Source of the DNA: Aeromonas sanarellii
GTDB taxonomy: Bacteria; Pseudomonadota; Gammaproteobacteria; Enterobacterales; Aeromonadaceae
Length of the DNA stretch: 64,000 nt
Direction: 5' to 3'
NCBI RefSeq assembly: GCF_000820085.1
Contig: NZ_CDBN01000094.1
Location: 1-64,000 of the forward strand
Part shown: in pieces, positions 17,974-24,383 of the stretch
Layout: the number at the start of each line of letters is the position of its first letter
Numbering within the stretch: the stretch's first letter is position 1
The notes under the pieces: generated by a model
The model's input: the letters and a program-made list of their open reading frames with translations, nothing else
The model's database searches: none
Told to the model about the DNA's origin: nothing
Program-made: the position numbers and the translations under genes

Positions 17974-18366
17974 ATGTCAGAGAGAGTGACCTACAAGCGA
18001 TTGCTGCGGCAGTTCGCGGCCATTGGCCCCTATTTGCGTGAAGATCTGTGCGAGGAGGGGCGCTACCGCTTCGACTGCCTGTCCGTCTGCGTCAGCGCCA
18101 AGCCGGCGCCGGACAAGCGGGAGTTCTGGGGCTGGTGGCTGGTGCTGGAGCAGGAGGATCACCACTTCAGCTACCACTATCAGGTCGGCTTCTACAATGC
18201 GGAGGGGGTCTGGCTCGACAAAGCGCTGCCCAAGAAGCACCAGGCCGAGGTGGAGCGAACTCTCCATCACTTCTACAAGCTCATCAGCGGCAAGCTGGCC
18301 CAGCTGGAGTGCACCCTGTCACCCGCCGACCAGGTGACCGCCGAGCTGAGCGTGACGGCGGCCTGA
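17974..18366 (+). CDS. crl: Sigma-S assembly factor Crl
   Basis: The 130-residue protein matches Crl, which binds sigma-S and promotes its assembly with core RNA polymerase in stationary phase. Recognisable stretches are YKRLLRQFAAIGPYLRE, FDCLSVC and the WGWW motif (residues about 49–52). The start has GGGAGG 6 bp upstream. It lies between frsA and proB, the conserved gammaproteobacterial position. Confidence 0.92.
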   Translation: MSERVTYKRLLRQFAAIGPYLREDLCEEGRYRFDCLSVCVSAKPAPDKREFWGWWLVLEQEDHHFSYHYQVGFYNAEGVWLDKALPKKHQAEVERTLHHFYKLISGKLAQLECTLSPADQVTAELSVTAA

Positions 18367-18439
18367 TCTCCCGGCCCCCTGTCTGACTGGCGCGGGGCCG
18401 CTTCTCTCTTGCCCTTGCAACCCGGCAGGCTTAATTGCC

Positions 18440-18468
18440 TTGCAGGGCAACAGGGCCGTGGGTATAAA
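18440..18468 (+). promoter_or_regulatory. proBA promoter candidate
   Basis: TTGCAG and TATAAA are separated by exactly 17 bp, with the -10 box 32 bp before the proB start. This is the best sigma-70-type promoter match in the window. Confidence 0.65.
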
Positions 18469-18500
18469 GGGATTCCTTACTTTTCTAACCCTTCGTTCCC

Positions 18501-19604
18501 ATGGAAAACAGAACCATAGTCGTCAAACTGGGCACCAGCGTGCTCACCGGGGGATCTGCCCGGCTCAACCGTGCCCACATGGTGGAGCTGGTCAGGCAGT
18601 GTGCCGCCTTGCATCGACACGGACACCGTGTCGTCCTGGTCACCTCGGGGGCCATCGCCGCCGGTCGTGAACACCTAGGCCATCCTCCGCTGGCGCCTAC
18701 CCTGCCGAACAAGCAGATGCTGGCGGCGGTCGGCCAGACCCAGCTCATCCGGGTGTGGCAGGACCTGTTCAATCTCTACGGGCTGCACATCGGCCAGATG
18801 CTGCTGACCCGCGCCGATCTGGAAGACAGGGAGCGCTACCTCAATGCCCGCGATACCCTGCGTACCCTGCTCGATCACCGCATCATTCCCGTCATCAACG
18901 AGAACGACGCCGTGGCCACCGCCGAGATCAAGGTGGGGGACAATGACAACCTCTCCGCCCGTGCCGCCATCCTGGCGGACGCCGATCTGCTGATCCTGCT
19001 GACCGATCAGAAGGGGCTCTTCACCGCCGATCCGCGCACCAACCCGGATGCCCAGCTCATCGAAGAGGTGCAGACCATAGATGACACCCTGCGTTCCCTC
19101 GCCGGCGACAGCGTCAGTGGCCTCGGGACTGGCGGCATGGCTACCAAGCTGCAGGCGGCCGACGTGGCCCGCCGGGCCGGGGTGGACGTGGTGATCGCCA
19201 CCGGCCAGATCCCGGAAGTGATCGGCCGTCTCGCCGCAGGGGAGCGGGTAGGGACCCTGTTCCCGGCCCTGGCCTCCCCGCTGGAAGGGCGCAAGAGCTG
19301 GATCCTGGCGGGCCCCCCTCCGCACGGAGAGGTGCAGGTGGATCAGGGGGCCGTGGCCGCCATGCAGGAGAAGGGCTCCAGCCTGCTGCCCAAGGGCATC
19401 ACGGCGGTGAAGGGCGACTTCGCCAGGGGCGAGGTGGTGCGCATCCTGGATCCCAAGGGGAGCGAGCTGGCGCGCGGCATCTGCCGCTACGATCACGTCG
19501 AGCTGGAGAAACTGCGCGGGGTACACTCGGATCAGATCGAACAGGTGCTGGGGTACGGCTACGGGGCCGTGGCCATTCACAGAGACGATATGGTGCTGCT
19601 ATGA
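18501..19604 (+). CDS. proB: Glutamate 5-kinase
   Basis: The 367-residue protein is identical in length to E. coli ProB. The amino-acid-kinase domain shows [12 protein letters not shown] at the N-terminus, [12 protein letters not shown], and [21 protein letters not shown] in the substrate/ATP region; the C-terminal third is the PUA domain. It phosphorylates glutamate, the first and proline-inhibited step of proline synthesis. The ribosome site before the ATG is weak. The stop overlaps an ATG that could extend proA. Confidence 0.96.
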   Translation: MENRTIVVKLGTSVLTGGSARLNRAHMVELVRQCAALHRHGHRVVLVTSGAIAAGREHLGHPPLAPTLPNKQMLAAVGQTQLIRVWQDLFNLYGLHIGQMLLTRADLEDRERYLNARDTLRTLLDHRIIPVINENDAVATAEIKVGDNDNLSARAAILADADLLILLTDQKGLFTADPRTNPDAQLIEEVQTIDDTLRSLAGDSVSGLGTGGMATKLQAADVARRAGVDVVIATGQIPEVIGRLAAGERVGTLFPALASPLEGRKSWILAGPPPHGEVQVDQGAVAAMQEKGSSLLPKGITAVKGDFARGEVVRILDPKGSELARGICRYDHVELEKLRGVHSDQIEQVLGYGYGAVAIHRDDMVLL

Positions 19605-19636
19605 GCAGTCCCAATGAAAGAAAAAGGGATAAGGCT

Positions 19637-20890
19637 ATGAGTCTGGAGAAAATGGGGCTGGCGGCCCGAGAGGCCGCCTATCAGCTGGCGACCGTCAGCA
19701 CGGCACAGAAGAACCGGGCGCTGGCGGCCATCGCCGACGAGCTGGAGGCACGCAGTGCCCAGATCCTGGCGGCCAACGAGAAGGACATCGCCGCCGGGCG
19801 CGAGGCGGGGCTCACGGAGGCCATGCTGGATCGCCTGCTGCTGAACCCGGCGCGTCTGGCCGGGATCGTCGCGGACGTGCGCAAGGTGATCACCCTGGAC
19901 GATCCGGTCGGCGCCGAGATCGACAGCCGGGTGCTGGAGAACGGCCTGCGCCTCTCTCGTCGCCGGGTGCCCATCGGCGTCATCGGCGTCATCTACGAGG
20001 CGCGTCCCAACGTCACCATCGACATCGCCAGCCTCTGCCTCAAGACCGGCAACGCCAGCATACTGCGCGGCGGCCGGGAGACCTTCCACTCCAACCTGGA
20101 GCTGGTGCGGGTGATCCAGCATGCGCTGGCGGCCTCCGGCCTGCCCGAGGCGGCGGTGCAATACATCGACAACCCGGACCGGGCTCTGGTGGGCGAGCTG
20201 CTGCGCCTCGACCGCTACGTGGACATGATCATCCCCCGCGGTGGCGCCGGCCTGCACAAGATGTGCAAGGAGAACAGCTCCATCCCGGTGATCATCGGCG
20301 GCTTCGGCATCAGCCACATCTTCGTGGACGAGAGCGCCGACCTGGTGCGCTCCCTGGCGGTCATCGACAACGCCAAGGTGCAGCGCCCCTCCGCCTGCAA
20401 CGCCCTCGACACCCTGCTGGTGCACGAGAAGGTGGCCGCCACCTTCCTGCCGCAGCTGGTGGCGCTCATGAATGAGCGCAAGGTGACCCTGGTGGGGGCC
20501 CCCAATGCCATGGCGCTGCTGGCCGGCGGGGACAACCTGTGCGAGGCGGGCCCGGAAGATTTCGACACCGAGTGGCTGGGGCTGACCCTGGGGGTCAAGC
20601 TGGTGGCCGACGTCAACGAGGCGCTGGCCCATATGCGCGAGCACAACGCCGGCCACTCCGATGCCATCCTGACCAACTCCCTCGCCAACGCCGAGCACTT
20701 CGTCAACGGCGCCGGTTCGGCGGCGGTCTATGTCAACGCCTCCACCCGCTTCACCGACGGCGGCCAGTTCGGCCTCGGGGCCGAGGTGGCGGTCTCGACC
20801 CAGATGCTGCACGCCCGCGGCCCCATGGGGCTGACCGAGCTCACCAGCTACAAGTGGGTGGGGCAGGCGGACTATCTCAGCCGTGCCTGA
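19637..20890 (+). CDS. proA: Gamma-glutamyl phosphate reductase
   Basis: The 417-residue enzyme has the same length as E. coli ProA. It reduces glutamyl-5-phosphate with NADPH to the semialdehyde that cyclises towards proline. Visible features are [38 protein letters not shown] and the catalytic-cysteine region [15 protein letters not shown] prefer the ATG at 19637 (AAGG upstream, N-terminus [12 protein letters not shown] aligning with E. coli) over 19601, which overlaps the proB stop. Confidence 0.96.
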   Translation: MSLEKMGLAAREAAYQLATVSTAQKNRALAAIADELEARSAQILAANEKDIAAGREAGLTEAMLDRLLLNPARLAGIVADVRKVITLDDPVGAEIDSRVLENGLRLSRRRVPIGVIGVIYEARPNVTIDIASLCLKTGNASILRGGRETFHSNLELVRVIQHALAASGLPEAAVQYIDNPDRALVGELLRLDRYVDMIIPRGGAGLHKMCKENSSIPVIIGGFGISHIFVDESADLVRSLAVIDNAKVQRPSACNALDTLLVHEKVAATFLPQLVALMNERKVTLVGAPNAMALLAGGDNLCEAGPEDFDTEWLGLTLGVKLVADVNEALAHMREHNAGHSDAILTNSLANAEHFVNGAGSAAVYVNASTRFTDGGQFGLGAEVAVSTQMLHARGPMGLTELTSYKWVGQADYLSRA

Positions 20891-20916
20891 GGCTGGTGTG
20901 CGCAACAATCCATGCA

Positions 20917-20940
20917 ATGCCGACTCGGGTCGGCATTTTT
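20917..20940 (+). terminator. proBA terminator
   Basis: The stem ATGCCGAC/GTCGGCAT with a 4-base loop is followed by TTTTTG, 27 bp after the proA stop. Confidence 0.85.
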
Positions 20941-21046
20941 GTGGTTTTTTATTGCTCGCAATCAAGGGCTTGCATATAACTATCCTGCAGGATGCGGTGT
21001 CACTCGGGGCGTCAGGTCACCGACAGCAAGGGGAGCGACTTCAAGG

Positions 21047-21682
21047 ATGAAGGGACAGGATTGGAGGGCGTGGTGCGGCCGACTCTGGCTGAGCCTGCCA
21101 CTGCTGATAGGAGCGCTCTGGTTCAGCGGAGCCAGTCACGCCAGCTGGGATCAGGATCTCTATCGCCAGCTGGGCCTGGCGGGCAAGCTCGACAAGCAGG
21201 TATTTCGCCAGGCTCTGGACGGTTACCAGAAGGTGCGCCACAAGCGCAAGCCCATCCTCACCATCATCGACTACAGCAAGCCCTCGACCATGCGCCGGCT
21301 GTTCGTCATCGACGTCAAGCGCCACAAGCTGCTCTACCACACCTGGGTGAGCCACGGCCGCAACTCCGGGGAGCTGGCCGCCCGCCAGTTCTCCAACCAG
21401 ATGAATTCCCGGCAGAGCTCCCTCGGGGTCTATCGCACCGCCGAAACCTATCAGGGCAAGCACGGCTACTCCCTGCGCCTCGACGGGCTCAGCCCAGGCA
21501 AGAACAGCAATGCCCGCAAGCGCGCCATCGTGGTGCACGGGGCGGATTATGCGAGCCCGAAACATCTGCGAAAATTTGACAAGCTGGGCAGAAGCTGGGG
21601 TTGCCCCGCCCTGCCGCGGGAGCAGTCCAGGGCCATCATCGACACCATCAAGGGGGGCAGCGTCATCTATGCCCACGGTTGA
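21047..21682 (+). CDS. Murein L,D-transpeptidase-like (YkuD) exported protein
   Basis: The 211-residue protein has an N-terminal hydrophobic segment (about residues 12–34) that acts as signal peptide or anchor. The YkuD-type catalytic region follows, with HGADYASPKHL and the signature SWGCPALP containing the nucleophilic cysteine. The closest type is the murein L,D-transpeptidase catalytic-domain (YkuD_2) family. It may trim or cross-link peptidoglycan in the periplasm; the substrate is not shown. The preferred ATG has AAGGGGAG further upstream, and the start is less certain than the domain. Confidence 0.8.
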   Translation: MKGQDWRAWCGRLWLSLPLLIGALWFSGASHASWDQDLYRQLGLAGKLDKQVFRQALDGYQKVRHKRKPILTIIDYSKPSTMRRLFVIDVKRHKLLYHTWVSHGRNSGELAARQFSNQMNSRQSSLGVYRTAETYQGKHGYSLRLDGLSPGKNSNARKRAIVVHGADYASPKHLRKFDKLGRSWGCPALPREQSRAIIDTIKGGSVIYAHG

Positions 21683-21697
21683 GAAGGCGCAGATGGC

Positions 21698-21722
21698 AAA
21701 AAGGCCAGCTCGTGCTGGCCTT
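21698..21722 (-). terminator. Shared hairpin between the transpeptidase and usp genes
   Basis: AAGGCCAGC-tcgt-GCTGGCCTT is a 9-bp stem with five T residues on the minus strand, so it terminates the usp gene. On the plus strand the T run is only two bases. Confidence 0.75.
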
Positions 21723-21739
21723 CGCGCATCAGGCGGTGA

Positions 21740-22171
21740 TTATTTGCGCACCACCAGCACCGGGCAGGGGGCGTGGCGCACCACGGATTCGGCCACGCTG
21801 CCCACCAGCAGATGGCTGATGCCGGAGCGGCCGTGGCTGCCCATGACCACCAGATCCACCTTGTCCTCCTTCGCCTGGAGGACGATCTCGTCGGCGGCGC
21901 GGCCGAAGCGCACCTCGAACTTGGCCGGGATGGGCAGCAGCGCCACCAGCTCTTTCAGCTGGTTCTTGGCCTGGCGCTCCATCTCGTGGGTGATCTCGAT
22001 GGCGGTCATGTGCAGGATCTTGTAGCTGTCGAAGCCGTGCAGTTGATCCACCACGTGGACCAGCTTGAGCTCGGCCTGGTGTGTATTGGCCATGAAGACG
22101 GCGTAGTCGAGCACGGCCCTGGACATGTCGGAGAAGTCGACGGGGCAGAGCAGGGATTTGATGGTTGGCAT
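21740..22171 (-). CDS. Universal stress protein, UspA family
   Basis: The 143-residue single-domain protein starts with the strand MPTIKSLLCPVDFSD. It carries the ATP-binding pattern G-x2-G-x9-G-S as GSHGRSGISHLLVGS near the C-terminus, so it belongs to the nucleotide-binding type. Such proteins aid survival under starvation or stress. It is monocistronic with its own terminator. Confidence 0.92.
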   Translation of the reverse strand: MPTIKSLLCPVDFSDMSRAVLDYAVFMANTHQAELKLVHVVDQLHGFDSYKILHMTAIEITHEMERQAKNQLKELVALLPIPAKFEVRFGRAADEIVLQAKEDKVDLVVMGSHGRSGISHLLVGSVAESVVRHAPCPVLVVRK

Positions 22172-22363
22172 GAGAAACTCCCCTCTGGTTGGGCTACTAA
22201 TGAATCTTGTTTCTCATGATACCTGAGGGGGCGGCAATAACCCTCGACCCGCTCGCAAAATCAGGAAAATGTCGGTTGGCACGGCAGTTTTCTATGCTAT
22301 CTGTAAGCCTGAACGGGCCGTCTGCGGTGAGCACCGCCGATGGCCATACCACCGAGGAAACCC

Positions 22364-23104
22364 ATGGTTCGTCTGCTCCTGTTGTGCTCCCTTCTGATCG
22401 TCTGGCCCCTGCGGGCCGACACCCTGCACGTCTACTGCGATGATTGGCCCGGCTTCTGCCAGAGGGATGGCAGCGGGATCTACCTGGACCTGGTGCGCGC
22501 CATCTATGAGCCCGAAGGCTATGTGGTTCAGCCTCACCTGGTGCCCTATAAACGGGCGCTGGCGGTGGTGCAGAAGGGGGGCGACATGGCGATGGGGGTC
22601 TATCGGGAGGAGGTGGACGGCGTCCATCAGCCGGATTATCCGGACTCGGCCGACGACGTGACCGTGGTGATGCAGAAGCGCTGGTTGCCGCTGTGGACGG
22701 GGGAGGCCAGCCTGAAGGAGCAGGAGGTGCTCTGGCTGCGGGGCTGGGCCTTCGACAAATTCATCCCGGTGCCCATGCGCTGGCACGAGATAGACAGCCA
22801 TGAGATGGCGCTGCAACTGCTGGTCAAGGGGCGCTACCGCTACTACCTGACCGCCGGCGTCCTCTATCCCAAGGGCTCCCTCCCTCCCGAACTGGCCCAG
22901 GTCTTCCTGCGCTGGATCCCGACCTACCCCATCTTCGCCGATAACGAGCGGGGCAGGCAGTTGCACGGGCTCTGGGATCCCGGCATGCGCACCCTGGCAA
23001 GGCAGGGGAAGCTGGCACAGATCTATCGGAAACACCGGCTCTACGACTACTTCCGGGACTTTATCCGCGAGCAGGAGGCGAGGGCGCGCAAGCCGTTACC
23101 CTAG
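22364..23104 (+). CDS. Periplasmic solute-binding-like protein (family 3)
   Basis: The 246-residue protein has a clear signal peptide (MVRLLLLCSLLIVWPLRA). The mature part resembles amino-acid-type family 3 solute-binding proteins (LHVYCDDWPGFC near the start; LDLVRAIYEPEGY; PYKRALAVVQKGGDMAMGVYR). No permease or ATPase gene is adjacent, as is common for the orphan periplasmic members of this family in gammaproteobacteria, so the ligand and role cannot be assigned. The start has GAGGAA upstream. The 115-bp repeat array begins about 40 bp after its stop. Confidence 0.75.
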   Translation: MVRLLLLCSLLIVWPLRADTLHVYCDDWPGFCQRDGSGIYLDLVRAIYEPEGYVVQPHLVPYKRALAVVQKGGDMAMGVYREEVDGVHQPDYPDSADDVTVVMQKRWLPLWTGEASLKEQEVLWLRGWAFDKFIPVPMRWHEIDSHEMALQLLVKGRYRYYLTAGVLYPKGSLPPELAQVFLRWIPTYPIFADNERGRQLHGLWDPGMRTLARQGKLAQIYRKHRLYDYFRDFIREQEARARKPLP

Positions 23105-23142
23105 CGCCATGCTTGCCACGTAGCGCACCCTCTTACTCAAGC

Positions 23143-23610
23143 CTCCGCCCTCAGCGTCTTGGCCAGCCGGTCGTAGAGGATTACGTTGACCGAGGCGGCG
23201 AGGTTCATGCAGCCGTGCTGTGGTCACGTAGATCACCTCCTTGTTCTGCCCTCAGCCTCCCGATCTCAGCGTCTTGGCCAGCCGGTCGTAGAGGATCACG
23301 TTGACCGAGGCGGCGAGGTTCATGCAGCCGTGCTGTGGTCACGTAGATCACCTCCTTATTCTATCCTCAGCCTCCCGATCTCAGCGTCTTGGCCAGCCGG
23401 TCGTAGAGGATCATGTTGACCGAGGCGGCCAGGTTCATGCAGCCGTGCTGTGGTCACGTAGATCACCTCCTTGTTCTGCCCTCAGCCTCCCGATCTCTGC
23501 GTCTTGGCCAGTCGGTCGTAGAGGATCACGTTGACCGAGGCGGCGAGGTTCATGCAGCCGTGCTGTGGTCACGTAGATCACCTCCTTGTTCTGCCCTCAG
23601 CCTCCCGATC
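23143..23610. repeat. Four tandem 115-bp copies of an RNA methyltransferase 3' end
   Basis: Copies begin at 23151, 23266, 23381 and 23496, each exactly 115 bp after the previous one; the fifth (23611 onward) is the true 3' end of the adjacent gene. In minus-strand sense each copy holds the AAGGAGGT–ATGAACCT–GACCGGCTGGCCAAGAC segment that encodes catalytic motif 3, then a stop and a short linker. The extra copies differ from the gene at silent positions (GTC/GTG, TAT/TAC, CTG/CTC) and share a one-base insertion that shifts the frame. The outermost copy has a different ending (KTLRAEA) from the gene (KTLRSGG). Reading frames along the array are by-products of the repeat. Confidence 0.9.
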
Positions 23611-24100
23611 TCAGCGTCTTGGCCAGCCGGTCGTAGAGGATCACGTTGACCGAGGCGGCCAGGTTCATGCAACCCTGAGTCGGCACATAGATGACCTCCT
23701 TCACCGTCGCGAAGCGGGCGGGCTCCAGGGTGCCATCCTCAGGGCCGAAGATGTAGAAGGCTCTCCTGGGGTGCACGTAATCCGGCAGGGGGGTGGCCCC
23801 CTCTATCAGATCCACCAGCACAGGGGTGCAGCCCTCGGGGACGAACGCCAGCAGCTCCTCGACCCCGAGCAGGGGGATCTTCTCCACCATCTGCTTGGTG
23901 TCGGTGGCAAAGCGGCGCGCCAGCTCGAAGCGCTGCCCCGTGTAGTAGACCTCGTCCGCCCCATAGCAGCCGGCGGCCCGCATTACGGCCCCCACGTTCT
24001 CCGGTGACTTGGGGTTGACCAGCCCGATGGCGCAATACTCGGGGGCCGCATCCGGCCGCGCATCGACCCGCTCTGCGGCGCCGTAACCTGACACTTTCAT
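23597..24100 (-). CDS. TrmH/SpoU-family RNA 2'-O-methyltransferase
   Basis: The 167-residue protein has the knotted SPOUT methyltransferase motifs: motif 1 as GLVNPKSPENVGAVMRAAG, motif 2 as AFYIFGPEDGTL, and motif 3 as VPTQGCMNLAASVNVILYD. It should use S-adenosylmethionine to methylate a tRNA or rRNA ribose; the specific target cannot be read. The last residues (LRSGG) differ from the ending encoded by the most distal repeat copy (LRAEA), which suggests that the gene end has been replaced. Confidence 0.85.
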   Translation of the reverse strand: MKVSGYGAAERVDARPDAAPEYCAIGLVNPKSPENVGAVMRAAGCYGADEVYYTGQRFELARRFATDTKQMVEKIPLLGVEELLAFVPEGCTPVLVDLIEGATPLPDYVHPRRAFYIFGPEDGTLEPARFATVKEVIYVPTQGCMNLAASVNVILYDRLAKTLRSGG

Positions 24101-24197
24101 CTCGTTCTCCTGTGTGGCGGCGCATTATACCCCCGGCGCGCTCCTTGCCCAGCGTGCGGGGCGCATTCCCGTCCAGCGGGCCCAACAAGGGGGCGGC

Positions 24198-24214
24198 TGC
24201 ACCGCTCTGGCGCA
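24198..24214. promoter_or_regulatory. NtrC-like binding site
   Basis: TGCACCGCTCTGGCGCA matches the NtrC palindrome TGCACC-N5-GGTGCA with one mismatch. It is centred about 75 bp upstream of the predicted nasA transcription start, a suitable distance for an enhancer site. Confidence 0.55.
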
Positions 24215-24254
24215 GCCCGGCACGCTGACGCGCAATGGCGGCGCCCCTTGCATC

Positions 24255-24271
24255 CTGGCGCGGGGTTTGCA
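24255..24271 (+). promoter_or_regulatory. Sigma-54 promoter of the nas operon
   Basis: CTGGCGCGGGGTTTGCA fits the -24/-12 consensus YTGGCACGRNNNTTGCW with one mismatch (G for A). The invariant GG and GC are 10 bp apart. The predicted start is near 24282, just upstream of the leader hairpin. Confidence 0.75.
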
Positions 24272-24302
24272 GTCACTTTCCCATACAAGACGATGAGGCA
24301 TC

Positions 24303-24318
24303 CGGACAATGGCGTCCG
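24303..24318 (+). promoter_or_regulatory. ANTAR-target hexaloop hairpin in the nasA leader
   Basis: CGGAC and GTCCG pair around the hexaloop AATGGC, which has A at position 1 and G at position 4 as in known ANTAR-protein RNA targets. Its 3' arm is also the 5' arm of the terminator at 24312–24345, so the two structures exclude each other. A short GATG-agg-CATC hairpin lies directly upstream (24292–24302) but is not a standard hexaloop. Confidence 0.6.
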
Positions 24319-24345
24319 TCCCCGCAGGGGGGCGGACGCTTTTTT
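24312..24345 (+). terminator. Leader terminator (attenuator) of nasA
   Basis: GCGTCCG...CGGACGC with an inner CCCC/GGGG stem is followed by six T residues, 39 bp before the nasA start. A terminator inside the leader fits control by the downstream NasT-like antiterminator. Confidence 0.8.
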
Positions 24346-24383
24346 ATGGGCCCCTCGTCAGACACATGACAAGGAGCAAGGGA

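Noticed and set aside
23143-23610. CRISPR array
   Set aside because: The whole 115-bp unit repeats with no unique spacers, and it is derived from the neighbouring gene. No cas genes are present.
23186-23649. A series of similar 77–78-residue plus-strand reading frames along the 115-bp repeats
   Set aside because: They follow from the repeated DNA; the period is not a multiple of three, so frames rotate, and no ribosome sites are present.
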